Assembly (NCBI GenBank): GCA_934757275.1 | Contig: CAKVLN010000008.1 | Location: 1 to 64,000, forward strand | Source of the DNA: an uncultured Candidatus Melainabacteria bacterium | GTDB lineage: Bacteria; Cyanobacteriota; Vampirovibrionia; Gastranaerophilales; Gastranaerophilaceae | Length of the DNA stretch: 64,000 bases | Direction of reading: 5' to 3' | Shown: positions 35,571 through 45,021 of the stretch, piece by piece | How the letters are laid out: the number at the start of each line of letters is the position of its first letter | Numbering within the stretch: position 1 is the first letter of the stretch | The notes under the pieces: model-generated | What the model saw: the letters and a program-made list of their open reading frames with translations, nothing else | What the model was told of the DNA's origin: nothing | Databases searched by the model: none | Program-made: the position numbers and the translations under genes

Positions 35571-35750
35571 TTTTCTTTTTTGTTGCGAAATAAAAAGAAA
35601 AAAGTAAGCAAAAAAGAAAAACCACGCCATTGTTTCCTACAACCTTACGGTTGTTGTTCAAATAGCTGATTAGCAGGCAGAGCCTGCACTCTAACGTTCG
35701 CTATCGTGGCTAAACGCCACACGCTCACGGCGTGAAGTGCGTTAATTGAA
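35571..35750. repeat. Long dispersed repeat (about 175 bp)
   Basis: Nearly the same as 56030-56205: TTGCGAAATAAAAAGAAAAA, ACCACGC, a variable mini-hairpin (AACCTTACGGTT here, GCTCTTACGAGC there), GCAGGCAGAGCCTGC, CTAACGTTCGCTATCGTGGC, and GCCACACGCTCACGGCG. The mini-hairpin has changed on both arms together. No open frame of note. Followed by a CCGAAGGCGGGAGAGGG block (35758-35800). Confidence 0.8.
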
Positions 35751-35817
35751 TGTCTTTAGTGCCCTCCCTCGGGGGAGGGTGCCGAAGGCGGGAGAGGGTT
35801 TTATAAAAGTTTCTTTT

Positions 35818-35838
35818 GTCAGGCACTGCCTGACCTAC
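35818..35838 (-). repeat. REP-like palindrome, GTAG foot + GTCAGGCA stem
   Basis: Minus strand GTAGGTCAGGCAGTGCCTGAC, identical in layout to 2477-2497. Confidence 0.7.
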
Positions 35839-35884
35839 AAGTTACTTCACCCATTAAACGTAAATAATATAAAAATTTTAATAC

Positions 35885-35962
35885 CTCTTATTCCCCTATT
35901 ACCTTATTCCCTTTCTTTCATTCACTCCTTCACCTATTCACTCAGTCACTTATTGACTCTCT
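35885..35962 (-). repeat. Pyrimidine octamer arms of both dialects, no partner arm
   Basis: CTTATTCCCC, TATTACC, TTATTCCC followed directly by TCATTCACT, CCTTCACC, TATTCACT, CAGTCACT, TATTGACT. Two octamer dialects are placed end to end without the purine arm; the upstream flank has the TTAAACGTAAATAATATAAA tail. With 35571-35838 this fills the 600-bp gap before the next gene. Confidence 0.75.
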
Positions 35963-36063
35963 ATCCCCCCACCCCAAGTGACTTCCAACGTAGAAAACCA
36001 AAAATTAATTGACTATTCTAATTCATTAAACTAAAATAATATAAATAACTTTAAGGAGAAAAT

Positions 36064-36636
36064 ATGGCAGGATTAGAGTTCGACCCTGGGTTTGCGCCTT
36101 TTATCTTAGCGTTTAGGGGTACTGTAGAATATTTATACATGGATATTAATCGTTTCAAAAATCTTTCACAAAGAAAAATGAAATTTAAGCAATATTACAA
36201 AAAATTTATTGCACTATTTAATAACAATCTCGGTTTTTACGTTGGTTGCTTAATGTGGGCAGCATATATCAAAACTCAACCAGAGCAAGAAATCTTAAAC
36301 AATAATTGCTTAGGTCAAGAATATAACGAAGAGGAAAATATTTCAGATACAGTATTTATGATTAAATTCTTAGAACTCTTGCCAAAAGATATGAAATATT
36401 TTCTCGGTCAAAACTATGAAGTTGACCAAACTGATATGAAGATATTGGAGCTTTACAAGGAATTTTTAATCTTGAACAAGGGTTTTGTTAATTCTAAAAA
36501 CAATACAGATATTGTTCTTCCAGCTGGCATGAAAATTGAAGGTGCAGAAACCTTTAAAGATAAAATTATGGAAGTAATAAAAAGCGAAGATTTGTCAAAA
36601 TTATTAGAATATAAGGACTTGATATGTCAGATATAA
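36064..36636 (+). CDS. Hypothetical protein overlapping adenine deaminase
   Basis: 190 aa, soluble, helical, with no domain recognised; begins MAGLEFDPGFAPFILAFRG. An AAGGAGA site precedes the ATG. Its last 13 bases overlap the ade start, so the two are translated together. A moderately hydrophobic helix lies near residues 58-72 (FYVGCLMWAAYI). Confidence 0.75.
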   Translation: MAGLEFDPGFAPFILAFRGTVEYLYMDINRFKNLSQRKMKFKQYYKKFIALFNNNLGFYVGCLMWAAYIKTQPEQEILNNNCLGQEYNEEENISDTVFMIKFLELLPKDMKYFLGQNYEVDQTDMKILELYKEFLILNKGFVNSKNNTDIVLPAGMKIEGAETFKDKIMEVIKSEDLSKLLEYKDLICQI

Positions 36637-38372
36637 TTAATGTTGCAAGAGGCTTGGAAAAAGCTGATTTAGTAATTAAAAACGCAAATATTGTGAATGT
36701 TCTTTCAGAAGAAATTCACAAAGGTGATATTGCAATTTGTGATGGTGTGATAGCTGGAATTGGCGAAAATTATTCTGGCGAAAAGGAAATTGATATCAAT
36801 GGAGCTTATGTAACACCTTCTTTTATTGATGGTCACGTTCACTTGGAAAGTACTATGATGTTGCCGAAAGAGTTTGCGAAAACAGTTCTTCCAGCAGGTA
36901 CTACAACAGTAATTATTGACCCTCACGAGATTTCAAACGTACTAGGCTTGCACGGTATAAGTTTTATGCACGAGGCGGTTAAGAATTTGCCAATGAATAT
37001 TTATACAATGTTGCCTTCTTGCGTTCCAGCTACGCCATTTGAAACCTCTGGCTTTGATTTGAATAGTTATGACTTATCTCTATTAATCGACAAACCTTGG
37101 GTGCTTGGTATTGCTGAAATGATGAATTTCCCTGGGGTTTTGAACCGTGATAAGAACGTAATGGCAAAACTTGAACTTGCAAAATCAAGAGGTAAAAGAA
37201 TTGACGGTCATGCACCATATTTGAGTGGTAAAGATTTGTGCGGTTATATTGCAAGTGGTGTGAAATCAGACCACGAATGCACAACTCCAGAAGAGGCAAT
37301 CGAAAAATTGCGTTTGGGCGTTTATGTGATGATTAGAGAAGGAACGGCTGCAAAAGATTTGGACGCTTTGATTCCTGTTCTAAAAACTTCTAATACTAGA
37401 AAATGTATTTTTGTAACCGATGACAGACACCCAGCTGATTTGAAGGAACATATTAATGGTATGGTTCGACGAGTTGTCGAGGCTGGTGTTGACCCAATTA
37501 AGGCGGTTCAGGTAGCGAGCCTTAATACGGCTGAGTACTTTGGTTTGAAAGATTTAGGTGCTATCGCTCCAGGGTATAAGGCTGATTTATTGGTGTTGCC
37601 AGACTTGAAATCATTTAGACCTGATATTGTCTTGAAAGATGGTAAAGTGGTTGCGCAAGATGGAAAATTGGCAGTTGAAATTCCAGATTCTGACGCTATT
37701 TCAACTCGTAACTCTGTAAATGTTCGTTGGATTACAATGGACGATTTCAAGATACCTGCAGAAGGTGATGGATTGAAAAAAGTTCGTGCGTTGGAGGTTA
37801 TTCCACACCAATTAATCACAAAATCTGTTTTATCTGATGTGAAGGTGGTTGATGGAAACGCCGTTAGCAACGTGGAAACGGATACTTTGAAAATCTGTGT
37901 AATTGAAAGACATAGAGCGACTGGCAACATCGGTAAAGGTTTTGTTAAAGGCTTTAACCTAAAATGTGGTGCGATTGCGTCAACTGTTGCACACGATTCG
38001 CATAATATGATTGTAATTGGTACAAACGATTTTGATATGTACACTGCAGCAGTTGCTTTGATTAAATGTCAAGGTGGTAAAGTTGTGGTAAAAGATGGTG
38101 AAATAATTTCTCAATTACCATTGCCAATTGCAGGACTTATGTCTGATAGAGAATTTGATTTTGTTGTTGAAAAATGTGATGAGCTTAATAAAGCGGCGCA
38201 CTCTATCGGTTGCGAATTAGAAGATCCATTCATGACAATGGGCTTTTTATCATTACCTGTAATTCCTGAATTAAAAATTACGGACAAAGGCGTTTTTGAC
38301 ACAAATAAATTTGATTTTGTGGATATTTTTGAAGATAAGGAAGTTGCAGAAGGAAATAAGGTGTCAAACTAA
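36624..38372 (+). CDS. ade: Adenine deaminase
   Basis: 582 aa, full length. Converts adenine to hypoxanthine for purine salvage. Amidohydrolase metal motif GHVHLESTMM, DPHEISNVLG, and the C-terminal IERHRATGNIGKGFVKGF and VAHDSHNMIVIG typical of the Ade family. The start lies within the upstream gene with an AAGGACTTG site. Confidence 0.97.
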   Translation: MSDIINVARGLEKADLVIKNANIVNVLSEEIHKGDIAICDGVIAGIGENYSGEKEIDINGAYVTPSFIDGHVHLESTMMLPKEFAKTVLPAGTTTVIIDPHEISNVLGLHGISFMHEAVKNLPMNIYTMLPSCVPATPFETSGFDLNSYDLSLLIDKPWVLGIAEMMNFPGVLNRDKNVMAKLELAKSRGKRIDGHAPYLSGKDLCGYIASGVKSDHECTTPEEAIEKLRLGVYVMIREGTAAKDLDALIPVLKTSNTRKCIFVTDDRHPADLKEHINGMVRRVVEAGVDPIKAVQVASLNTAEYFGLKDLGAIAPGYKADLLVLPDLKSFRPDIVLKDGKVVAQDGKLAVEIPDSDAISTRNSVNVRWITMDDFKIPAEGDGLKKVRALEVIPHQLITKSVLSDVKVVDGNAVSNVETDTLKICVIERHRATGNIGKGFVKGFNLKCGAIASTVAHDSHNMIVIGTNDFDMYTAAVALIKCQGGKVVVKDGEIISQLPLPIAGLMSDREFDFVVEKCDELNKAAHSIGCELEDPFMTMGFLSLPVIPELKITDKGVFDTNKFDFVDIFEDKEVAEGNKVSN

Positions 38373-38417
38373 CGCAGTTTGATTTACCCAATTCTTGAGA
38401 GATGCGAGGGGAAGCCT

Positions 38418-38438
38418 GTAGGTCAGGCAATGCCTGAC
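38418..38438 (+). repeat. REP-like palindrome, GTAG foot + GTCAGGCA stem
   Basis: GTAGGTCAGGCAATGCCTGAC between converging ade and zincin genes. Confidence 0.7.
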
Positions 38439-38445
38439 AATAACA

Positions 38446-38955
38446 TTATTTAACCTTTGGACCGTTCAAACGCCTGTAGAAATTCATCACATAATCATCA
38501 TAAGTTTCACCCTTAACAAGCCCTTTGAACACTTCCGCAACAAATTCTAAGCCTTCATCATTCTGTGTTGCACGTTCCGAAACCTCTTTTTTAATTTTTT
38601 CTAAATCAATTTTTGACCAAACATTTTGTCTTTCCTCTTTTGGTGGCAAATTCTGAAAATGTAGCCAATGTCCAACCTCATGAAAAAGTGCATCAAATTT
38701 TTCAGAAACTGGTTTGGTGAAATTGTTTTTTGAAATAAAAATGTAAAAATTGTTGAGTGCTTTTACACAAGCAGATTGCTTAATAAATTTCGGCCGAAAT
38801 GCTATTTTTTCTGGCAGTTTGTCAACTTTACCTCTCAAAAGATTTAACCCTTCTCTCTGATAATTTTGAGCATTTACATTATTTTTATTAAAAAAAACGG
38901 AAGAATTGTATTGTAATTTCCAAGCCAATGTAGATATTTTAGGACTAATTTTCAT
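38446..38955 (-). CDS. Zincin-like metallopeptidase, tag-like N-terminus
   Basis: 169 aa. The motif FHEVGHWLHF (HExxH, about residues 91-95) with a downstream Glu in EFVAEVFKGL suggests a gluzincin zinc site. The N-terminus MKISPKISTLAWKLQ is a loose form of the window's tag. Similar compact HEVGHWLH domains occur in phage-borne and effector-type proteases. Starts inside the end of the acyltransferase gene (4-base overlap). Substrate unknown. Confidence 0.7.
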   Translation of the reverse strand: MKISPKISTLAWKLQYNSSVFFNKNNVNAQNYQREGLNLLRGKVDKLPEKIAFRPKFIKQSACVKALNNFYIFISKNNFTKPVSEKFDALFHEVGHWLHFQNLPPKEERQNVWSKIDLEKIKKEVSERATQNDEGLEFVAEVFKGLVKGETYDDYVMNFYRRLNGPKVK

Positions 38956-39911
38956 ATTAGAAAGACCTTTCCACCACTATGTTTAAGGTCGCTTTTTGCT
39001 TCTTTTATACAACATTCCAAGTTCTCGCTCAAAACGCCAGAAATAAAAGGCACAACCTCGTTTGAGCCAACGGCTTGACCATGATTTGTTAGCAAAATTT
39101 CGTCTTTGTCGCCATAAAAATTCTTGAGCTCTTTCCCGAAATATTTTGACTCAGCATTGCCTTTACTTGCATAATACTCGTCACCTTTCTTTGAAAATTT
39201 AATAGCCTCGCCAATATGAATTGAACTTCCTTGTTTATTATGAGCAAAAGCAAGCGGTACAACTTTGATATTGTCACGTTTCTCCAAAACCTTCTTTATT
39301 ATGGAAGATACACCAGCTTGAAATTTGTACTTGAGCGGCAAAAACGGTATCATTGCCATTGCGCCTTCTGGGAAAATAAAGAAATTGATTTTGCCAGACA
39401 CTAAATTATCAACAATATCTTGAATACTCGTTCTATTTTTTTCTTTTGAACCCTTATCGTGAGCCTTTGCGTCTATTGGCATAACACCCATAAATTTTAA
39501 TTCGTCCGCCATTTTAGAACGTCTTAAAAAACCTTCACCAGCTAAAATTTTACTTCTCGGACAACTTTCAGCTTTATTTTGATAAATATATTCTCTATAC
39601 AAAAGCGAATTGAAGAACAACGCTCCGTTAATATCTTTTGCTTGTTTGGTCGTGTGGTTGAGTATAAAAATATGTGGTTCGTTAGATTGGGCGATATCTA
39701 AAATTCTACCTGATTCAACATTAATTTCAAAAGGCATGTAGCACATACTTTTTGCTTTTTTGTACACATATTTTATAAAATCAGCAGAATTTACGTCCAC
39801 CTTTTTAAAACCAGCGTCAACGCTTTTATTTACAAAAGAGGCAGATGCCCTAAAGCTCTGCCCTCTCTTGTTATAATTAAAATTTGTATTTACTCCGATA
39901 TTTGTTATCAT
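38952..39911 (-). CDS. Tagged PlsC-like acyltransferase
   Basis: 319 aa. The N-terminus MITNIGVNTNFNYNKRGQSF carries a tag variant. The body looks like a 1-acyl-glycerol-phosphate acyltransferase: LNHTTKQAKD (HxxxxD-type block I, with extra spacing), GEGFLRRS (block II), FFIFPEGAMA (block III) and VVPLAFAHN (block IV). The widened NHTTKQAKD spacing leaves activity open. No membrane helix. First of a four-base-overlap pair with the zincin gene. Confidence 0.7.
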   Translation of the reverse strand: MITNIGVNTNFNYNKRGQSFRASASFVNKSVDAGFKKVDVNSADFIKYVYKKAKSMCYMPFEINVESGRILDIAQSNEPHIFILNHTTKQAKDINGALFFNSLLYREYIYQNKAESCPRSKILAGEGFLRRSKMADELKFMGVMPIDAKAHDKGSKEKNRTSIQDIVDNLVSGKINFFIFPEGAMAMIPFLPLKYKFQAGVSSIIKKVLEKRDNIKVVPLAFAHNKQGSSIHIGEAIKFSKKGDEYYASKGNAESKYFGKELKNFYGDKDEILLTNHGQAVGSNEVVPFISGVLSENLECCIKEAKSDLKHSGGKVFLI

Positions 39912-39913
39912 AC

Positions 39914-40135
39914 TTAGTCACAACAATTATCTGATAAATAATCGCTTGGATTTTCACCAATATCATCATTAGCTTTAATTATTTCATCAACTTCTTTAAC
40001 TGGTTTTGAAAGACCTTTTACAAAAGTATCTGCTGCAAGAGCTGAACCTGCAGTCGCAAATGTAGCAGCAGCTGCTTTTTTTGCGATACCTTGTCTGTTA
40101 CCAAACATTGTTGCGTTAATAGCATTAATCTTCAT
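39914..40135 (-). CDS. Tagged 73-aa small protein
   Basis: Begins MKINAINATMFGNRQG, close to the tag consensus, then an Ala-rich hydrophobic stretch (AKKAAAATFATAGSALAADTF) and an acidic end with a terminal CC pair. AAAGGAAAAG precedes the start. It ends 2 bp before the acyltransferase ATG. No function recognised. Confidence 0.7.
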   Translation of the reverse strand: MKINAINATMFGNRQGIAKKAAAATFATAGSALAADTFVKGLSKPVKEVDEIIKANDDIGENPSDYLSDNCCD

Positions 40136-40155
40136 TTCTTTTCCTTTCTACCCTA

Positions 40156-40377
40156 TTAAGAGGGCAATTTCACACTAGATTTTATTGCTTTTATTTTGTC
40201 TATAAATACACCTGTTTCAGATACGAGTGCTTTAAGCATTTTCCACGAAAACAATTTCCTGCTCTTTACAAAACAATCCTTGTTTAGTTTTGCAGAAGTT
40301 TTTTGTTGAAATTTCGGCTTGGGATTGTCAAATTGTATTTTTGCATAAAAACTTGTACTGTTAATACTTATATTCAT
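40156..40377 (-). CDS. Tag-like 73-aa small protein
   Basis: Begins MNISINSTSFYAKIQ. Basic, with one moderately hydrophobic helix (LFSWKMLKALVSETGVFI). First gene of the row 40377 to 38446, all on the minus strand with gaps of 2-20 bp or overlaps. Confidence 0.6.
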   Translation of the reverse strand: MNISINSTSFYAKIQFDNPKPKFQQKTSAKLNKDCFVKSRKLFSWKMLKALVSETGVFIDKIKAIKSSVKLPS

Positions 40378-40511
40378 ATCTCAAGTACAATATTATCATG
40401 CGTTTTAAAATTGGCAAGCAAAGTATATACGATTTTTATAAAAATTTACAAAAAATAGTATGTTTGAACTAGATTATAAGTCTTACGAGCTTACACCCTA
40501 TAGAAAATTCG

Positions 40512-41471
40512 CTACAACACAAAATTCAAAATAACAGCAATGACAGAAAGAATGAAGGAAACAACTGTAAATTCTTTAACAATTCTAATTTCAGAATGAC
40601 CGCAAAGTTCAAAATGATGATGAATTGGTGACATTTTAAAAACTCTTTTACCAGTTAATTTAAAGCTTGTTACTTGAATAATAACAGAGAGAGTTTCTAT
40701 AACAAAAATTCCACCAAATAAAGCAAGCAAAATCTCGCATCTTCCAATTACAGCAAGAGTTCCTAACAAACCACCTAACGCTAAAGAGCCTGTATCACCC
40801 ATGAATACTTGTGCTTTTGGCTTGTTGTATTTTAAAAAGCCGATAAGTGCGCCAATTACGGTTGCCGCTACGATTGCAGAAGCAGTATGTCCGCCAAAGT
40901 ATGCAATAATTCCGCAAGCTAAAAACGCAGGAATACCGGTAGAAGCCGCAAGTCCATCAAGCCCATCAGTTAAATTATATGCATTAGATGCACCAGTTAC
41001 TACAAATACTGTAAAAATCGGATACAAGAAACCTAAGTCAAAATCCATAGAGCCAAGAGTTATAACTGTTCCATAAGTTTGCATTGAATAAACTGTTGGA
41101 ATAAGTGCTATTAAAATTTGTCTAACAAGTTTTCCTCTTGGACTAAGACCTTTATTTTCATGACCTTTAATTTTTAAATAATCATCTTGAAAACCTGCTA
41201 ACGCCATAAACAAAAGAGTTATAACAATAATCCAAGCTGAATTATCCATTTGTTGTGCCATAAGGAGTGTAATTATTGAGGCAATAATTATAGCAAGGAC
41301 AATGAAAACACCACCGGTTGTTGGAGTTCCAGCTTTCTTTGCATGTGCTTCTGGCGCAACATCAAGAATATATTGACCAATAGTTTTCTTTCTCAAAAAA
41401 TCAATATAAGGCACACCAAACAACAAGCATAAAACCATACTCATCAATAAAGCAACCGCTAACATTATCAT
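40512..41471 (-). CDS. mraY: Phospho-N-acetylmuramoyl-pentapeptide transferase MraY
   Basis: 319 aa, ten membrane helices. Active-site motifs DDYLKIKGHENKGLSPRGK, NLTDGLDGLA and the PIHHHFEL loop. Makes lipid I for peptidoglycan synthesis. It stands apart from murE/murF/murD, so the dcw cluster is broken in this genome. An AAAGGAGA site precedes the ATG. Confidence 0.97.
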   Translation of the reverse strand: MIMLAVALLMSMVLCLLFGVPYIDFLRKKTIGQYILDVAPEAHAKKAGTPTTGGVFIVLAIIIASIITLLMAQQMDNSAWIIVITLLFMALAGFQDDYLKIKGHENKGLSPRGKLVRQILIALIPTVYSMQTYGTVITLGSMDFDLGFLYPIFTVFVVTGASNAYNLTDGLDGLAASTGIPAFLACGIIAYFGGHTASAIVAATVIGALIGFLKYNKPKAQVFMGDTGSLALGGLLGTLAVIGRCEILLALFGGIFVIETLSVIIQVTSFKLTGKRVFKMSPIHHHFELCGHSEIRIVKEFTVVSFILSVIAVILNFVL

Positions 41472-41555
41472 AACTCATTCTCCTTTAGCTTAACTTCCTA
41501 AATTAACACTAATTTTACCCCAAACAGAGAGGAATATTCAAGCCAAAGAAAATTT

Positions 41556-42482
41556 TTATTTGTCTAAGTTTTGCATTGTTCGTTGAATTGTAGATATTGA
41601 AAGATTCATTTTTTTAGCGATTTCCTCGTTGGACAAACCTTCGCCCTTAAATCGCAAAATTTCATTTATACGATTTTGCATTCTTTCTTTTCGCCAATTA
41701 GCTCGGTATTCTTTGCCCATCATCATATAAACAGTTTCATCTGTACAACCCATTTCTTTAGCAATTTGTCGAACTTGATACCCCTGCCTTACATAATCTC
41801 TAACTTTATTAAATTTATATTGCTTACCTTCTTCTCGGGCTTGTTTTAATTCTGCTTTGTCTATATAAGCATTAACTGTATTCTTCAGATTCAATTCTTT
41901 AAGAGCTTGCACAATGCTTAGACCTTTTCTCACTAAATTAAGAACTTCGTTTGCTATTGCTTGTTTATTTGCCTCTCGAATTTCTTTTCGCATTTGAACT
42001 TCGGCATGCTTAACCCCAATTTTGAAACCGTTTAGCTTTTCATCATAAAAGTCGCTTGTGTCTTGATTATTTTCTATTCGTGGTCGTAATTTTTCAACCT
42101 CTTGTCTAATTTTGTTGTTTTTACCTTCTCTTTTTACTTCTTTTAAATCTTCTTTTCCAATTGCAAAGATGGCGGTATCATAAACAACACGCCTACTTAA
42201 ATTAAATTCTTTTGCGATATCACTTATACTTTTTCCGCTTAGTATAAGGTCTTCAATTTCATTAGTAAGCCTTTGAACATTTTCCATGTGCAATGTGCGG
42301 AAACCATAATTTTTAACAATGCCTGATGCCCACGCTTTACTTTTGCCAAAAAATTTTCCAATTTCTGCAGTGCTATATCCTTTATTAATCAAGTCTTTAA
42401 TTTCTTCTTTGGAAACATTAGCTTGTCTGCTTTTAAAATTTGTATTGTAGTTGTTGTAATTTGTATTAAATAAGATTCTCAT
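41556..42482 (-). CDS. Tagged protein with five tandem helix-turn-helix repeats
   Basis: 308 aa from the ATG at 42482; a longer frame upstream lacks support. Starts MRILFNTNYNNYNTNFKSRQ (tag variant). Five HTH-like units of about 35-40 aa follow, near residues 20-60, 65-105, 165-200, 210-250 and 270-305, each with a G-[YFL]-S-x-x-[EQ]-I-A-K-x-[FM] pattern. Related to HTH_23/resolvase-type DNA-binding helices, without a catalytic domain. No good Shine-Dalgarno seen. Role unknown. Confidence 0.75.
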   Translation of the reverse strand: MRILFNTNYNNYNTNFKSRQANVSKEEIKDLINKGYSTAEIGKFFGKSKAWASGIVKNYGFRTLHMENVQRLTNEIEDLILSGKSISDIAKEFNLSRRVVYDTAIFAIGKEDLKEVKREGKNNKIRQEVEKLRPRIENNQDTSDFYDEKLNGFKIGVKHAEVQMRKEIREANKQAIANEVLNLVRKGLSIVQALKELNLKNTVNAYIDKAELKQAREEGKQYKFNKVRDYVRQGYQVRQIAKEMGCTDETVYMMMGKEYRANWRKERMQNRINEILRFKGEGLSNEEIAKKMNLSISTIQRTMQNLDK

Positions 42483-42683
42483 ACCATGAGTAAAACTTGT
42501 AAAAATAAATTTTGTTAGTTTGTGAAAAATTTTTACAAAAATTAAAATTCTTATTTGCCTGCATTCAAAAAACAATAGCAACCCTAGGTACTGCCTGACA
42601 ATAATCCAATAAAAATGTTTTTTGTCAAGCAATGTTTGATATACAATTTCTAGTACTCAAGCATAATACAATCCGCACTTACT

Positions 42684-43199
42684 CTATTTGCTTAAATAAT
42701 TAGTTACTAAATTTTCAAAAAATTTTCTTCTTGAAGAAGTTTTTTGAAAATTTACATTTTTGTCACCAATAATATTTTTCAAATCTTCTTGATAAAGTAA
42801 TTCAACCATAGAATCTATTTTTGACATATCTGGAGTTCCGCTTTGACGAACTTTTTCTAATTCGTCATTATCTAAAAATTTTGCACCGCAAGTGTTGCAA
42901 ACGTCGATTTCTACGCCACCATTGCCTGCACCCATTTTTACCATAGGAACTTTACAGATAGGGCAAATTCTAATTTTTGAGTCGTCAACTTTTTCAAATA
43001 CTTTGTCTTTGATTGCGTTAAGAATTTCGTCAGCATTTTCGTGTGCTTCGTCAAACTTTTCAAACTCTCTATTGTCAAAAAGCATTCCACCACAACCGTT
43101 TAGGCAAATATCTATATTTATTCCGTTGTTTTCATCGAAAACTTTTACCATTTCCTTGCCACAAGCAGGGCAATTTATTGTTAATTTATTATCGCTCAT
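42684..43199 (-). CDS. Protein with two TFIIB-type zinc ribbons
   Basis: 171 aa. Two zf-TFIIB units: CPACGKEM ... CLNGCGGMLFDNREFEKF and CPICKVPM ... CNTCGAKFLDNDELEKV, four Cys each. Such proteins are common, cytoplasmic and of unknown function. Lies 8 bp after leuD in the same direction. Confidence 0.85.
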   Translation of the reverse strand: MSDNKLTINCPACGKEMVKVFDENNGINIDICLNGCGGMLFDNREFEKFDEAHENADEILNAIKDKVFEKVDDSKIRICPICKVPMVKMGAGNGGVEIDVCNTCGAKFLDNDELEKVRQSGTPDMSKIDSMVELLYQEDLKNIIGDKNVNFQKTSSRRKFFENLVTNYLSK

Positions 43200-43207
43200 T
43201 TCTTCTC

Positions 43208-43702
43208 CTAGCCTAGTACTAAATCGCCATGTTTTTTGATGTGTTCAATTAGACCGCCATCTTCAAGCAATTTTATCATAACTTCTGGCAACGGTTCAAT
43301 TGCAGTTATAGTTCCTTTTGTAAGGTTTTTTAAAGTGCCAGCTTTAATATCCAAATCTAATTCGTCACCAGCATCAATACCATCGGTATCGCATTCGATA
43401 GCTAAAAGTCCAATATTGATTGCGTTGCGGTAAAAAATTCTAGCAAAAGATTTAGCGATAACTGCGCCAACCCCAGCAATTTTAATAATTTGTGGTGCGT
43501 GTTCTCTTGAAGAACCTAACCCGAAATTATTGCCAGCAACCACAAAATCGCCTTTTTTCATATTTTTCGCAAAGTTTTCATCAGCATCTTCCAAGACGTG
43601 TTTTGAAAACTCTTGCAAGTCTGAACGTAAGTGAAATAAACGTCCAGGAGCGATGTGGTCTGTTGAAATGTTATCGCCAAATTTAAAAGCTTTTCCTTGC
43701 AT
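43208..43702 (-). CDS. leuD: 3-isopropylmalate dehydratase small subunit
   Basis: 164 aa, the swivel domain of the aconitase family: [47 protein letters not shown]. Works with LeuC (not in the window) in leucine synthesis; a homoaconitase-type substrate is possible. An AAGGAG site precedes the ATG. Confidence 0.93.
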   Translation of the reverse strand: MQGKAFKFGDNISTDHIAPGRLFHLRSDLQEFSKHVLEDADENFAKNMKKGDFVVAGNNFGLGSSREHAPQIIKIAGVGAVIAKSFARIFYRNAINIGLLAIECDTDGIDAGDELDLDIKAGTLKNLTKGTITAIEPLPEVMIKLLEDGGLIEHIKKHGDLVLG

Positions 43703-43760
43703 ACAAATCTCCTTCTAATTCCCCAGTTTAAACAAAATTAGGGCAAAAGTGTTACTCTTC

Positions 43761-44882
43761 TTAGTTTCTCAACTGAACAGGCATTACAAGATAAATGTAA
43801 TCTTCGTCAGAAACTGGCGCAAATACAGTTGCTGAAAGTGCAGAATTTAGTTCAACCTTGATTTCTTCAGATTCAACAATCTTTAAAAATTCAAGAATAA
43901 ACTTGTAGTTGAAGGCAATTGCAAGAGGTTCGCCCATATATTTGATATCGATTTCATCTTGAGAATTACCCGCGTCTGGAGAATCACCAGAAAGTTTAAG
44001 TGTGTTATCAACAAATTCAAATTTAACGATGCTGCTTTTTTCGTTAACCATAACCGCAACTCTTTCAAGCGCAGAAATCAAATCGCCCTTATCAACTGTA
44101 GCAGTTTTAGGGAAAGATTGTGGTATCAATTGGTTGTATTTAGGGAACTGACCTTGCATAAGTCTAGTAACAATCTTAGTTTTGTCAAGCATTATCACAA
44201 TCTTCTTCATTTCTTTGCAAATTTTGATTGACTCAGAATCTGTCAACAAAGAAATCTTTGACAATTCAGAAAGTACTTTTGAAGAAAGCAACATTTCAAA
44301 CGGTTTTTCTTCGTCTGTAGAAGTGTTTTTAACCACTTCTCTTACTCTTGCAAGTCTGTTACCATCAGTAGCAGCCATTTCTAAGATATTTTTGTTAACT
44401 TCACAAACAACGCCAGAAAGTAGGTTGTTAGTTTCATAACCAGCAGCGGCTGAAACAACTTCTCTGATTGCTTTTGTGAAAGGTTTTGTTTCAATTTCCA
44501 TGCAGTCAGTTTCAGCAATATTTTCTTCAACTTGTGGAAATTCGTTTGCTGAAATACCGATAATATCGAATTTAGAATTTTTACAAGTAATTGTTGCAGT
44601 TGAACCGTTAAGCTCTAGATTAATCAATTCATCATTCAATCTTGAAAGAATTTCACCAAGCTTTTTGGCTGGTAAAGTGAATTTACCTTCTGTTTCAACA
44701 TTTGCATCAATTACAGTTATTATAGATAAATCAAAATCTGTTGCAGTAAGTTTAATTTGGTTTGTACCAATAGTTTCAATCAAGACATTTGCCAAAACTG
44801 GTTGAAGTCCTTTTACAACTGTTGCTCTTTCTACAATCTTTATCCCGTTTAACAAGTCGTCTTTATTTGCAACAAATTTCAT
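43761..44882 (-). CDS. dnaN: DNA polymerase III beta subunit (sliding clamp)
   Basis: 373 aa from the ATG at 44882, with AAGGGG 8 bases upstream (a GTG three codons earlier is less likely). Three clamp domains; the C-terminus ends YIYLVMPVQLRN as expected for the beta clamp. It dimerises into the ring that tethers polymerase III. dnaA and recF are not adjacent, and an origin-like region is about 42 kb away at 2010-2290. Confidence 0.97.
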   Translation of the reverse strand: MKFVANKDDLLNGIKIVERATVVKGLQPVLANVLIETIGTNQIKLTATDFDLSIITVIDANVETEGKFTLPAKKLGEILSRLNDELINLELNGSTATITCKNSKFDIIGISANEFPQVEENIAETDCMEIETKPFTKAIREVVSAAAGYETNNLLSGVVCEVNKNILEMAATDGNRLARVREVVKNTSTDEEKPFEMLLSSKVLSELSKISLLTDSESIKICKEMKKIVIMLDKTKIVTRLMQGQFPKYNQLIPQSFPKTATVDKGDLISALERVAVMVNEKSSIVKFEFVDNTLKLSGDSPDAGNSQDEIDIKYMGEPLAIAFNYKFILEFLKIVESEEIKVELNSALSATVFAPVSDEDYIYLVMPVQLRN

Positions 44883-45021
44883 CTGATACACCCCTTAAAT
44901 ACATGATTACAGAGTAATCTTAAAACAAAAATACTAGGTGTGCAAGTATTCTAGTTTCCTTCCGATATCAAGTAGCAAATTTTATTTTTAGGGGGGTTAA
45001 AACAAAAAGTAAGGAGAAATT

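Noticed and set aside
42483..42632. N-terminal 50-residue extension of the five-HTH protein
   Set aside because: The extension is A/T-rich and overlaps an eroded repeat; the internal ATG at 42482 gives the tag-type start shared with other proteins here.
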